Source of the DNA: Rhyzopertha dominica
Taxonomy: Eukaryota > Arthropoda > Insecta > Coleoptera > Bostrichidae
Assembly (NCBI GenBank): GCA_025024175.1
Contig: QCXZ01000041.1
Span: 51,641,786-51,705,785, forward strand
Reading direction: 5' to 3'
DNA length: 64,000 nucleotides
The notes under the pieces were generated by a model that did no database searches, was not told the DNA's origin, and was given only the letters and a program-made list of their open reading frames with translations. This document shows positions 12,416 to 24,210 of the stretch, in pieces (the stretch's first letter is position 1; every line of letters starts with the position of its first letter). Made by a program: the position numbers and the translations under genes.

Positions 12416-13655
12416 TAACGAGGGTGAATGCTTTCAGCGTCCATAATATAACATAATATTTTCTCGGAAAAAAATAATATGACATTTGAGGAAATGATGG
12501 CTCTTAAGGATTTGAATACAGATAAGTTCATTATAGTTACTAGAGCAGATAAATGTTCAGCCACAGTAATTTTAGATAGACGGATTATTGAGAATTGCTA
12601 TACATGAGAAAACATGTCAAAAATTATCCCGAGATCCTACTTCAAACATTTTCAAAATTACTAATGATTTTATCAAAAGTTCAAATCTTTCGAATGAGGA
12701 GAAGATTCTTGTAACTGTTTCCGATTACAAGGTACCTAAGTTGTATGGCTTGCCCAAAATCCATAAGACTAATGTCCCGTTAAGACCCATAGTTAATACG
12801 ATTGGCAGTCCTTGTTACAAATTAGCAAGATTCTGTGCTAACTATTTAAAACCTCATGTAGGACTCAGACTTTATTGATATTATAAAAGGTTTAAGTATT
12901 TCAGAAAGTGATATTTTAGTTAGTTTTGACGTGGTTCCTTTATTTATGAAAGTACCCATCCCTGAAACGATAGATATCAAATCCAAGCTTAATAGCGATC
13001 CCCTAGGTGACACGATAGCCAGATTATCTGAACATTGTTTAAAATCTACTTATTTCTTATGGAACGATAATTTTTATAAACAAAAATCAGGTTGTGCAAT
13101 GGGTTCACCTGTTAGCCCTGTAGTAGCCAATTTGTTTATGAAAAATTCTGAACAGGTAGCGATAAACAGTTTTCGGTTTAAGCCAATATGTTGGTATAGG
13201 AACGTAGATGACACTTTTGTTATTTGGCCCCACGGTATAGAAGAGTTGGGTAAGGATCTCAGACGAAAGTTCTTTGCAAAAAGAAATATATCATCTTAAA
13301 TCAGCGCTAGTGAGAAATGGTTATAGCAATAAGAATATTTGGCCAATTTTTAATAAAAGTGCTCATCCAAATCAAGTAAATTCTCAGCCAGGACAAAGTA
13401 AATTGAAGCTGAGTTTGCCTTATGTACAAGGCCTTTCGGAAAAATTAAAGCGGATGCTTAGAAAACACGATATTTTAGTTGTTGATAGTACATCTAATAA
13501 TTCAGATAAGATTTTAAGTTCTGCTAAAGACAAAGTACATTTAGAGAGTGAAGGTGTTTACAAAACTACTACATACGTGCTACTAGGCTGCAACAGATAG
13601 ATAAATCTTCCGTAGCTGAGCACTCACATTTGACTAAACACATGACTGACTTTAT
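12416..13655 (+). mobile_element. Penelope-like element (family A), decayed copy with reverse transcriptase
   Basis: The left end GAGGGTGAATGCTTTCAGCG is the reverse complement of the sequence ending the family A copy at 60480-60500, so it marks an element terminus. Inside, broken frames encode a Penelope-type reverse transcriptase: KVPKLYGLPKIHK and PLRPIVNTIGSPCYKLA (about 12730-12830), SFDVVPLF (about 12920), GCAMGSPVSPVVANLF (about 13093-13140) and WYRNVDDTFVIWPHG (about 13190-13240; the Y-V-D-D box has an N in place of V's neighbour). A deletion then joins the RT to the linker before the GIY-YIG endonuclease, of which only scraps remain (about 13560-13650). Multiple stops and frameshifts show it is inactive. 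Confidence 0.92.
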
Positions 13656-14370
13656 TATGGCCAATAATAATAAATCGACGGTCCTGTTTCAAAATTTTTG
13701 CCAGCATTTCAACCTCCAAGCGGCTTTCTTCGGTAAATTAGCAAGTATGAGCCATGTATTGAATAAATACAAATATTCTGGGATTCCTTTTATCGAAACG
13801 CTTCACACACATCGATCTAATCCAGGCATTATCGCCTGGACCAAAACCATCGATTAACCGATGCGAAAACGCCTTATCCCGCACGCCTTTGTGATACTGT
13901 TACTCGGGGCCGGGGTCGGCGAAAGAAAAAAAGATATAGCTTATGAACTAAATAATCGTCGGTCCCTTTGAGCCGCAAAAAAGTTCCCAGTAAGAGGACT
14001 TAAGCCAGAGCGGAGTTGCCGTATGAGGATTTCACATTACGGGGATTACCGGAGGAACACAGAGCGTCTGTGCAGGTATTCGGACGATATTGCGGCCCGG
14101 GAGACCTTTTGCAGCTTATCAAAGCTTAAAGAAGCACTTATACAAAGATAGATACGGATAGTTTACGGATTTGGAAGGAGCTGGTGGGCCAGCGGTTCCG
14201 AAAATTCTTTCTGGCGTCGCGCGTTTTAAAAAGAGAGGTGTTTTGAGCTTGCTAGGTTTATATTTTGGCTCAATCACGTATCACGCTACATTTTGTTAGC
14301 TATGTTTCTGTCGGGTTAGTTTTTTTTATCGAGGTGTCAAAATCAAGTAACTTCAACGACGAAAGTTGAT
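13656..14370. other. GC-rich patch (about 13790-14240)
   Basis: A CpG-rich block immediately right of the Penelope-like copy, with no supported coding frame. The short open frames across it have no recognisable motif. Confidence 0.35.
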
Positions 14371-14378
14371 AATATTCC

Positions 14379-14651
14379 GTGTTACTCTATGTTTTTTCTG
14401 AGTTTGTTATTTATACCACTTTTCTTCATACTTTTCCAGACCACTTTTCTAGTGATGTTATCAAATGTTTCTCAAAGTCCAACAATGCTAAACAGATTCC
14501 TTTTTCCTTTGCCTATCTTTTCAGCCATTTATTTAATCGTAAATATATGATTGAAATTGAAAACACCTGTATATTCTCAAGAGTGAATAGCGTAATAAAT
14601 AATTTAAACAGTGAATTTCTTGAAAAAGTTAGTATTAGTGATTTAAAATAA
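14379..14651 (+). other. Unrecognised 90-codon open frame
   Basis: An AUG-initiated frame of 90 codons, rich in Phe, Ile and Asn as expected in AT-rich DNA, followed by AATAAA-like words near 14650-14670. No motif, signal peptide or family is recognisable. It may be a chance frame or a piece of an unidentified element. Confidence 0.15.
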
Positions 14652-15100
14652 ATAATCTTACAATTAATAAATTTTTCTTTATTTGTAGACAATTTTAATT
14701 ACTGGTTATTACACGCAACAACATTTTTATGTATATAAACATAAATTGCTAGGGCCAAATAGGCTCAATATGGTCCTGAAGCAATAGCCTGTACCCTGCA
14801 CTTGGGAGTGATTTATGAGCTGCTTGTGGGAATTTTCTAAAGGTACCTGGAGTGGTAAGTTATCACTCATTATTTTAGTATAACTATACTTACCTAATTA
14901 CTGAACCACTGCCCCGTATATATATGCAAAGGTGTCAAAATACTCATTAAGCACGGCTTTGTCTTCGGTGACGCTCTTGAGTTCTTTTATACTTTTACTA
15001 AAGCTGTTTTTTTTTAAATTTCAAATGCAATGCCACTGAAATTTTACACGTTCATAAGAACAAAAATGATTTGATTACAAATATGAACGGAAATAGTATG
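14652..15100. other. Spacer, no gene recognised
   Basis: AT-rich, with no coding or RNA signal that I can support. Confidence 0.4.
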
Positions 15101-15162
15101 ATAAGATAATATATTTTCGGAAAGACCGCTATCTCTTGAAAACACTGACAAAAAAATTATAA

Positions 15163-15202
15163 GTATGACGTTTTGATTACACCTGTAATCTTTGTCAAAG
15201 AC
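15163..15202 (-). ncRNA. Decayed hammerhead-like ribozyme in Penelope-like terminal repeat
   Basis: This is the same position in the family A terminal repeat as the folds at 59223-59262 and 60371-60410. Stem II (GATTAC/GTAATC) and the 5' core are kept, but the conserved GAAA has become AAAA and stem I no longer pairs (GTCT against ATAC). Cleavage would not be expected. Confidence 0.6.
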
Positions 15203-15371
15203 GAAGAACTTCAAAATTTGCCTGACACAAGTTCAAACAAAATTTTGAAAGTAAATAAACAAATCACCAAGGAAGCGAGACGTCCTAGAAACAACTGATA
15301 GAAAAGAACTTAACAACGAAAAAGGAACTACCTACCTACAAGATATGCACGAACTACTTGGTAAAATATAA

Positions 15372-15923
15372 CTACAAAATAGCCTTCCAAATGTCACCTA
15401 ACTCATAATTTCCACAATCCCTATTAAAATTATTAGTATTTCTACAAATTTCTATAGCTTCTTTTATTAGACGTTTGTGATAATATTTTTCTCTATGTAA
15501 AATTTTTGTTTTATCAAAGTCAATCATGTGTATAGTCAAATATGAGTGTTCAGCTACGGAAAATTTATCTATCTGTTGCAGTCCAGTAGCACGTATGTGT
15601 TCTTTCAAGCGCGTACCTACTTTTCTTTTAGTTTGACCTATGTAACACTTGCCGCAAGAACATGTAATTTTGTAAACACCTTCACTCTCTAAATGTACTT
15701 TGCCTTTAGTAGAATTTAAAATTTTATCTAAGTTATCATATGTACTATCAGCAACTAAAATATCGTGTTTTCTAAGCATCCTCTTTAATTTTTCCGAAAG
15801 GTCTTTTACATAAGGTAAACTCAACTTCAATTTACTTTGCCCTGCCTGAGAATTTTCTTGATTTGGATGAGCGCTTTTATTAAAAACTGACCAAATGTTC
15901 TTATTGCTATAACCATTTCTCAC
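15372..15923 (-). CDS. Penelope-like element C-terminal linker and GIY-YIG endonuclease (partial)
   Basis: A continuous frame of 183 codons covers the C-terminal third of a Penelope-like polyprotein. The first half is the linker, including KLKLSLPYVKDLSEKLKRML. The second half is the GIY-YIG nuclease used in Penelope retrotransposition: VYKITCSCGKCYIGQTKR has the cysteine pair typical of this group and the Y-I-G box. It is followed by the catalytic Arg region (GTRLKEHIRAT), then AEHSY with the conserved His, and REKYYHKRLIKEAIEI with the conserved Glu. The frame ends in a normal stop before the terminal repeat. It lacks the N-terminal reverse transcriptase, so it cannot support its own movement. 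This is the best preserved family A endonuclease in the window. Confidence 0.9.
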   Translation of the reverse strand: MRNGYSNKNIWSVFNKSAHPNQENSQAGQSKLKLSLPYVKDLSEKLKRMLRKHDILVADSTYDNLDKILNSTKGKVHLESEGVYKITCSCGKCYIGQTKRKVGTRLKEHIRATGLQQIDKFSVAEHSYLTIHMIDFDKTKILHREKYYHKRLIKEAIEICRNTNNFNRDCGNYELGDIWKAIL

Positions 15924-16135
15924 TAGCGCTGATTTAAGATGATATATTTCTTTTTGTAAAGAACTTTCATCTGAGATCCTTTGCGCTCTAACAAATAACG
16001 TCCTTATAAGACTATTCTTTTGAGAGGGAGGGTGGTGAGCTGTGGCATGTAAATATCTGTGTGTGTTGGTTTTCTGTAAACCTTGTGTCCTAACTGCCCA
16101 GTGTTTGTTTGGACGCTGAAAGCATTCACCCTAGG

Positions 16136-16880
16136 AAATAGTATGATATTAAAAAAACACAGCTAGGTGCAATCCCTCTTAAATTATCTTAAGATCACAA
16201 ATTTGCAGAAAAAATAAACTCCAACATTTTTTATACACAGTGTTTCCAAAACATTTTTCCTGTGTATATGAAATGAAGTCATATAATTTTTTTTAAATTT
16301 TACCCGAACGAATAATGAACTACACAAAAATTCGAACTTTTCCAAATACAGTTGGAGACCACCCTGCAGCTTCCCTCCCTTTCGCTATTCCAAGTACTCC
16401 TCCGGCACAGTTCCTCCTTTATTCCTTGAAGAAGTCAAAAAGCCGCCGCCAGTTTGGCTTTTGACCCAAACGAGCCAGTGATAAGCGGGACAGCTGTAAT
16501 CCGATAGCGGAGCGGTCATCCGCCGCCGCTTAACTCCATGTTTTCAATTATACAAATTAATTAAGACAGATTGTCCGGAAAGATAGAGCGGGGCGGCTCG
16601 CACACAGAAGAGAAGCGGCCGTTTGCGCGCTTTTTCCACGTTCGGACAGAGGGAAGATCGATCGCGACAATCTACGATTACTTTGACAATAATTTCGGAC
16701 GGGGAAATAATTAGACGTCGAATTGGGATAGTTTTGATGGCTCGATTGGGCCGGTTCTAATTTAATTGACGGGAATGAATCGGTCGAGTTGTGGGCGTGT
16801 AGGAGGACGATTGTCTTTTTAGAAACTGAGGGCTGCTTTTTTCCCACCTTCGATGGGTTATAACTATGAGATCCCATTAC
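16136..16880. other. Spacer with GC/CpG-rich patch (about 16370-16870)
   Basis: The patch has many CpG dinucleotides and one minus-strand frame of 106 codons without any recognisable motif. I regard the frame as a by-product of base composition. Confidence 0.35.
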
Positions 16881-16884
16881 CTAN

Positions 16885-18190
16885 TGTGCAAAAANTTGTT
16901 AAAAAACTTTTATCTACAGCTTGTTTATACAGTGCTTTTAAAAAGCTGTTAACATTTTTCCATGCATATAGCGCAACAAGCAAAATTATTTTATAATTTC
17001 CAAATAGCGAGGCATATTTGCTTTATTGTTGTATTATTATTATTCCTCGACGTCTATTTTATTTTATAAGGTATTCCCTTACGAGTATTCAGCTTCAGTA
17101 CACTAAATTGTTATATAGTTTAGTGTTAGGAACGTTTTCACGGCAAAATTATAAAACAGTGTTTTATACTCATTGTGTAAAGGTTTACACATCTTTTTAT
17201 AGACATTTTCCCAGTGGAGACAAATTATTTTATCAAGGGTTTAAATATGTGTTCTTCAATACTGAATCGTCATCTTGTGAACACCTATAAAACTATTATA
17301 TTAAGTCTTGATTTGACATATGTAAAAAAACAATTTGTTATATAGCAATTCCTTCTGTAATAATCATGTTTTATAAAGAGGAAGCCATATTATTATCATA
17401 ATTATAAGCACATTTATGGCCGCCATTGCGTAGAGCCCGCTAGAAAATATTTTTTTACAAAAAAGTAATGTACAAAAGTTATATTTCTCATAGAAATTAT
17501 TATAAAATACGGTTTATAATCAGTGCAGATAGGTTTAAGATGCCAAATGATTATAAATATTTTTTGTATTTTGCAAATATTTGTTTTTAATTGATAAAAT
17601 ACTTATTATTTTTGAAGCGCTTAAAAATTTTGTACACATATATGCATATGTTTCACAGAAAATTTTGTTTGGTAGTAGTTTCTTGTGACTACAATTCAAT
17701 ACTACGCATATTTTATGTCATCTGGTCCGATTTATATCTCGGTCTGAGGACATGTTTTATTTTACAGAAGAGGTGAAGAGGAATATGGGTTGCAACTTTA
17801 CCCAATCGTTAAGAAATAAATCCTTCTTCGCCAAATCAGTTAAAACACCGAAAGATCCCTTTGAAGATGCTGAATGCAACAGAATTGTCGCATAATAGAT
17901 AATACCGTAACATTCATATAACTGTTTTATAATAAATTGCTATAAAACCGTTTTGTGACTGATTTATAGTAATTTTTATACCACTTCTGTAACTATCTAC
18001 AAAACTGTTCTATAGTACGTACTAAAACCATTATGGGATACTGTATATAACTAAAATGTTTTATAAAGATGCGCCTTTTTGCATCTTTAAGCATTCTATA
18101 AACGTTGTGATAATGTTTACAAGAGTACTATTGTTTCATAAACGTTTGCCTGACCATTATAAAGCTGTAAGTTGCTAGTTGATATATACT
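16885..18190. repeat. AT-rich region with recurring degenerate AAAAC/GTTTT palindromes
   Basis: Imperfect palindromes of the general form ATAAAAC-N-GTTTTATA recur across this stretch, most densely at about 17890-18180 (for example ATAACTGTTTTATAATAAAT, GCTATAAAACCGTTTTGTGA, CTACAAAACTGTTCTATAG, CATTCTATAAACGTTGTGAT). Unit spacing is irregular, about 35-60 bp. It could be an eroded tandem array or a non-autonomous element built from palindromes. The open frames here are products of AT-rich DNA without motifs. Two N calls lie near 16884 and 16895. Confidence 0.45.
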
Positions 18191-18192
18191 TC

Positions 18193-18262
18193 TCCAAATT
18201 ATTAATACGTTTTCGGATAGATCGCTATCACTATAAAACACTGACAAAAAAATATAAGAGCC
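18193..18262. repeat. Fragment of the family A Penelope-like terminal repeat
   Basis: ACGTTTTCGGATAGATCGCT, and then a CACTGACAAAAAAATATAAG stretch, match the outer part of the terminal repeats at 15110-15165 and 59171-59222. The match stops just before the position of the hammerhead fold, so only the outer piece is present. Confidence 0.7.
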
Positions 18263-19080
18263 TCCATTTTCTTAAATGTTTCAATATCTTCGCTCATATC
18301 AAATTTAAGAATATTAGCAGAAAGTTAAAAATATATTCCACCTCCACTTGTTGTTACGTTGTTTTACTAAAATGCTGGTTGATTTTCTCCACTTCAGTCC
18401 ATACCAAATCTATTACAGTATAGCACTGAGATTAAGGCAATTATTATTTCTTCAGATGCCTTTTTTCAGGATGCTTCGTATTTTCAGTAGGACTGAACAC
18501 ACAATAATAATACTGTGTGCCCATCTTGCTTTTTATTATTTCTTTCTAAGTCTTTGAGTAACAACTAGGATGTCAACAATTTTCACAAATATGCGCCACG
18601 TATTCAAAAGAAGACACCATACTCGACATCTGACTGCCGTTACGTATGTCCATCTGCATAGGCCTTCCTCCTTTCATATACCTGCGAAGATGATGGACGG
18701 ACCGCGAAACAGTAGCGTGCGATTTGAAACCACCGAAATCTCCACCTGAGCGGCTAATTACCGAAAGCCAAAAGAGTGAAATATGAAAGGCCGGAGTGAC
18801 ACAACGGTCCGTGAGTATTTTCTAAAGAGTTAAAAATTGAATAGCGTATAATTTTCAATGGCTACCGGTATAGCGCGTAATGAGACGGTTGCCTGGGTTG
18901 GGGAGGGGGCGCCGTGGCCGGTAGCCGTGTGTGCAGATCAAAGGAGGCGGCGAGACAGTGGCGTGCGAGGGGAACATAAATAAATTTGTTTAGCGGACAG
19001 TACTTTTGGAAGTAACATAAATAAGTAAAAAGTTCCAAAGTTCTTAAAGTATATTATCTACAATATTGAGCTCTAATTAA
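18263..19080. other. Spacer with GC/CpG-rich patch (about 18590-18970)
   Basis: The patch is CpG-rich and contains a GGGGAGGGGGCGCCG run near 18900. No coding frame is supported. Confidence 0.35.
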
Positions 19081-19084
19081 ACTA

Positions 19085-19195
19085 TAACCACAATAATTTA
19101 GAAAGAGTACGTACGTATTTCGGCAGCTAAGCTGCCATCTTCAGTAGAAGCGAATCTCCAGTTCGTATGTTATTTATATTCATAGGTTAAGGTAG
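19085..19195 (-). repeat. Penelope-like terminal repeat fragment (family C)
   Basis: Read on the minus strand the fragment contains CTGAAGATGGCAGC, TTA, then GCTGCCGAAATACGTACG. This is the kind of sequence found in the terminal repeats of many Penelope-like elements. It differs from families A and B. No reverse transcriptase of the same copy was found beside it. Confidence 0.65.
19105..19150 (-). ncRNA. Hammerhead-like ribozyme core (family C)
   Basis: On the minus strand CUGAAGA (complement of 19138-19144) is followed by one unpaired U, a 6-bp stem II (GGCAGC/GCUGCC, loop UUA) and GAAA (complement of 19118-19121). The stem III region is UACGUACGUA. The core and stem II fit a hammerhead, but I could not pair stem I next to the core, so activity is uncertain. 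Confidence 0.55.
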
Positions 19196-22015
19196 CTAGC
19201 GATAGTCCCCATGAAAATTACAAAAAAGAGATGAAGCCACTTCAAATTTTCATTCATATGTTGCATACGTTCCAGAAACTAAGTTCGGCACGCCACTGGC
19301 CGCACATCAAAGACGTCGGCAACATCGCGCACAAGAAAGAGGCCGGTGACTGCACGGAATTCTTCAGGGCATTATAAAACACGAACAGGCTTTCATGGCG
19401 TTACATTCGGATGTGAAATTCAATTAGACAAAGTATAAACAGGCCGCTGTATCTCAGAGATGCTTCTTTGTGCAGAGAGTTTTTTCTCCCGGAGCGCCTA
19501 TGGGCGTCAGGTAGAAAGACCGTCGATGATATCTGGAGGGTGTGCGGTATGATCAGATTTCTGCAAAAAATTATATGATGAGAAATTCTGTCGAGCTTCG
19601 AGGACGGGTGTTCATGATTAAACTGTCAAATTGCGCTACGAAGATGGCTAAACAACATTGCGACGAGCTTTTTTAGATGATGGATAATAAAGGCTCACTT
19701 AATTTCCTTGTGGGATGCCATATTTTATTGCCACAGGATTAGCGAAATAATTGATTCTTTCTATTATTCACACGTACTTTTTGGATACTCTATCGACAAC
19801 TCTTGAAAGTTTTCCTCATAGACATGCAAAAGACTTTATTATGAGTGCTATAAATACTTCGCAATATAGTGAAATGACCCAATGAAGATCCTTTAAGAAT
19901 GGTTTGAGAGAAAAAATGAGTAAAGCTAAAGTGAAGAACTGGAATGTTACTTTGTTAACAAAAAAGGCAAGTCTTTTGGGATATTAAAGATACACTTACA
20001 AACAAAAGATATTGCTGTTGCACGACAGTTGCAGGTTTAAAAAAACTCGTAAAATTGAAGACATTATCAGAGAGTGTAGCTTTATATGACTACGTCATCC
20101 ACCTTTCTTTCTGTATCCAAGATTGGGACAAAAGTTTTTAGAGGAAAAAGATTCAAACCACCCGAACAGTTAGTGTACAAGGAAATGATGTCAAAAATAA
20201 AACACTATTCAGATTTAATACGTCCTCTTTTAACAGCCAGGTAGGTTTTTTCCTAAATTGTCTATAGGTACATAGTTTTAGTAATACAATGGTCTCTTTA
20301 CTTTCAAGAACAATAGCTTGTCCATTACATTCCCTCTTGCGGGCCCTCTTCAGCAGGATCTCGACAAAAATCCCCAGTAATACACAGCTCGCATAAAGCC
20401 CTAATAATTCATCAAAGGGCACGCGGAGCGATTCGTTACATCATCAGTGTTGGGGTAAGAACTTGCGCAACATGAGGGTGTAGCCCTCTTAACTATACAG
20501 GGCTAATTTTTTGATTACATAAGCTATAACACGATCAACTGTGTGTGACCACCCAGGAACACAACAAGCGGGAGCAATAATGCTAATATCGTTACGTCCA
20601 ATTTGGAAAAATGATTAGATATGTGACCAGATGGGGAATCAGATGAAACAATAGTTGTATCGTGCAAGTCGAAATTAAAATAGTCTGATTAAACTATGTT
20701 CGAAAAAAGAAAGAACTGATAAATTTTTGTTAAACTTATAAGAGAAAATATTGTTCAAATAAGAATTTAATATATCTTTTGAGCACTGATAGCCAATGTC
20801 AAGATCAAACAAATAGTGATTTTATGAAAAAAAAAGTAAAAAATCGTGGATTTTAATATTAGAATTAAGGCTTATCATTTCTTTTTTACTGATGGATAGC
20901 TGGTATAAATTTTCAATGTCAACATTCATATACAACAAACTTGTGGATAATAAAACACTGGAAAAGTATTAGCAAGCAGAGAAAGTAAAAGTAAGTTAAT
21001 TTCTTGGATAGAAATTTTAATTTTACATCCGCAGCACAAATAATCAATAGAATCAGTACTTCTACGCAACCACCAAACAAGAGAACTCATTCCTTTGACA
21101 TGTTGTGGACAGCGGTTTTTGTTTGAAAACATCCATTGGGCTGTCTAAAGTCTTTGTATAAGTGTATGTATTCTAATATCACGTTTAATTTAAAAATCGA
21201 TGTTTTTCTCCCACAAAAACTACCTACCATAGCAAGTTTTGCCAATACGTCTTTTACCTGCATTTCTACGCTCCCTTCCAAATTCGTACTTTCCAAATAT
21301 TTGCAGATAAAAGCCTTTTTGATAAGCTTTCCACCAGTGGCAGGTTATTTGTATACAATTTTACATTTTTCTTTATAAAAGACGCCAATAAAAACATTGA
21401 GTCTTATTCGCTTAGAAGACTATCACAATATGCCGCATCTGTTTTACTTTAAAAAATCCCTAAAGGAAGAAATCAATCGGAGTAATGTATGGGGTAGGGA
21501 TGGAACTCTTATTATTTTAACTCAATTCCGAATTTTCTTTTAATATTAAAAGAAGCTACAACAAAAAATAAATTCTACTTTAAGTGAAAAACAGATACAA
21601 GAACCAAAGCACAAACTGTGAAGAAAGCATCTATTCAGTTATTTGCAGAAATATCTGTTGATATATTATGTTATATTTCTGAAGTTATGATAGATGGTAA
21701 AGTAATGCTTTATAAAAGCTTATGGATGCAAGGCAATTGAGATTAAATTTTTGTTTGCTGAATATTCTCCTGAACCAATAAATCGTAACTGTCTGCTAAA
21801 TTTAGACTTAGAAGAAGAAGGCTATAAAAGAACTGAATTATATTTTCGTTGTGTCTCCATGGATTAGTCAAAATTCGTNCCTAGTAGGACATTTTCAAGT
21901 TATACTGAGCTTCATATAACTGATGCACACGCACTGTACTGTTGAACATTGTAATTGGACAAGCTGAAGTGATGATATTGGCAAAGTATAGGTCTAAAAA
22001 TCACTTTTCATAAAA
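19196..22015. other. Spacer, no gene recognised
   Basis: A small GC-richer patch lies at about 19270-19560. The rest is AT-rich with short frames on both strands (for example 20926-21378) that I cannot assign. One N call lies near 21879. Confidence 0.4.
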
Positions 22016-22019
22016 GCTT

Positions 22020-22450
22020 TCTCAAAAACCTCCAGCAAACCTCGAAGGGTGAACAAACGAAAACCAACCGCCACCAAAACCAAACAAACCAGATGCAAAG
22101 AAAACAACCGCACTGCATAAAACGAACGCACCCCCATCCCCTCTGTCGAAAACAATTCCGTCACTTTCCCAAGGCGAAAAATTTAATGAATAATCAGGAC
22201 TGTGTGCGTTCCTTGAACACAAATCGCCCCGGAGCGTCCTAACCGTCGGACGCCGTTCGAGAAGTGTCCCGACGCCCCAGGAAGCGACGCCGCGCGCCGT
22301 CGCCCGCCGCGAACAATGGCGCCCCCCCGACCGACCAATCGGAGACGGCGTGAGCGGCGTCCAGTGAGCCGAGGCTAACGCGATGAAGAACACGCCCCAG
22401 AGGTATCGAGTGCCCTTGGTCGCAAGAGTTTTGATTATCGGTGCTCTTGG
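22020..22450. other. GC/CpG-rich patch, CpG-island-like
   Basis: One of the most GC-rich blocks in the window (about 22200-22400), with dense CpG, the word AACAATGGCGCC (a GCCAT core on the minus strand) and GACCAATCGG (CCAAT-like). It could be a promoter, a non-coding exon or a conserved regulatory element. No TATA box or splice-site pair is convincing. A 210-codon minus-strand frame spans it but shows no motif. Confidence 0.4.
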
Positions 22451-23655
22451 TGCAGAGATTTTGAAGATGAAGATGGTCAAATTGGGGGTAGATTGGTTTC
22501 TTGGGGATAATTTGGGTACATGTTGAAATTTATAAATTATGTGCCTCAAATCCTTCTTAAACAGTAATACCTCGTAGGGATGTTTGGGATAAAACAGCTT
22601 TTCACCAAAGGTAACAATATCTATAGAAATTCGTGCTACGTTTTTACAAAACATTTAAGGAGACAAACGTGGGGAAATTCCAATTACTTAAAGCTTCCCA
22701 TAACAGGCAGTCATAACTCAAACATGATGAAAAATTATGTTGATTTAAGGAAAACCTGTTAGCGTTTTCATAGGTATTTCTATGTTGACAGAATCGAACG
22801 TTGCAGTTCTTTAGACATAGGTGACGTTTACAATTAGTGCAATTCACAAGCTTATTCATGCAATAAGAACAACAGTTTGCTTGGAGAAGTTCCGCCCTTT
22901 TCGAAAAAGGACATCCATTTTGCGCGGTAAACTATACAGATTTATATTTATCTAATTGTAGCTCATGTAGGTAATGACCATTCTTACAAGGCTATATACC
23001 TAATTATAAGTTGTTCAAATCGTATCCTAAGGTTTTCCTTTCGCGACTTGAATAAACTACTACAAATCGTGTAAATAATTAAATCTCTTAGAAGCAATCT
23101 ATGATTGAACGTGATTTGCTTCAGTATAGTTCTATTATAACACCTCTTACAATCTTTTAGACCAATAAAACTAGTAGTATCTAAAACTAAGATTCTGATT
23201 TGGTTTTGACTGTATGGCTAGCACGTGAAGCAAAGCATAAAATATCCAGAAAACTTTATTATTGAAACCATTCAACTAACACAAATTTTTTAATGAAATC
23301 TAATAAAAAATATTGAGGTTATGGGCTCACTTTTGCAAAATGGATGAAGATAGATAGGTATCTAAAATCAAAGTATAAGCTAAAGTATATTACTAAAGCT
23401 GAAAACAAACTCTAACCTAACAAGGAAGTATAAAATGTGTATAAATTTCACTGATTGGTCACTTCACAAGCGATAACCAGATGAACAAAGTTCCTGAGAA
23501 ACTATTGGCTGTTGAAATGAGCGGGAACGTATAGATTCAAGCTTACTGATCACTCGGATGACGCCCTCAAATAAACCAATGCCAAACACCCCAGGAAATT
23601 GCTAGAAAGAAGTCCATTGGCTGCTCAAATTCGAACTAACTTATCTGATTGGCCC
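22451..23655. other. AT-rich spacer, no gene recognised
   Basis: Only short, motif-free frames are present on both strands, and I see no repeat or RNA signal. Confidence 0.4.
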
Positions 23656-23659
23656 TTAA

Positions 23660-24210
23660 GAGAATGTGGCGGGAAATTCAAACTTCCCAGCAAGATTCTT
23701 CAAACCAGAGGTTGCCGGGGTACTTAGAGCTTCAACAAATTGTCTCGTAGAGATGAGGGCTTTCAGCATCACCTACCAGATGGTCGGCATCCTCGGATTT
23801 CGACACTTCTTTCCTGTTACAAGGCCCCCACTCCCATGCAGGTCTGGGCGTATTCTTCGTCGGGTTCCGCCCATCCTGTACATCCAAATCAAGTCACCCT
23901 TCGCACGGCTGACGGGACGCGAAGCCAGTCGTTTGGTACGCTTCGCGTGGTGGAGCACTGGGCGACGATTTCCAAAATACTGCACCCGAACGAGCACGTG
24001 CCCCTAACGCCTGATTGCAATCAACTCGGGCGGAATACGTTCGCCTAATTGCGCGTGGTGAACAACGACACTTGAGCAAATGCTCAGATATCGGTCGCGG
24101 ATGTTGCGATTTTGATACGTCGGGGTTCTGGTGACGGTTCGGTGGTGAGTGTGGTTCTTCGAGGAACGGACTGTTGAAGCTTCGGGGGTTTTTGCGAGGG
24201 AGAGGTTTCC
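23660..24210. other. GC/CpG-rich patch
   Basis: A block of about 550 bp of GC-rich DNA with open frames on both strands and in several phases, the pattern expected from composition alone. None shows a protein motif. It could be a regulatory element. Confidence 0.35.

Larger units (their letters stand above)
15105..16135 (-). mobile_element. Penelope-like element (family A), 5'-truncated copy with intact-looking endonuclease frame
   Basis: Read on the minus strand, it starts at 16135 with the family terminus GGTGAATGCTTTCAGCGTCC. This joins directly to the end of the reverse transcriptase (thumb region, with KPTHTD and a broken frame) and continues into the linker and endonuclease. It ends in a terminal repeat at 15105-15290 that matches those at 59171-59320 and 60312-60462. 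The direct jump from terminus to mid-RT shows a 5' truncation. The hammerhead-like fold in this terminal repeat is decayed (see 15163-15202). Confidence 0.9.

Noticed and set aside
17018..18557. Several Phe/Tyr/Ile-rich open frames
   Set aside because: They are expected by chance in AT-rich palindromic repeat sequence and have no domain.
22022..22654. 210-codon minus-strand frame
   Set aside because: It is open because of high GC content, shows no domain, and runs from AT-rich into GC-rich DNA with no change at a likely exon border.
23660..24079. Three overlapping frames over 60-113 codons on both strands
   Set aside because: Simultaneous opening in several phases is typical of GC-rich non-coding DNA. 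None has a protein motif.
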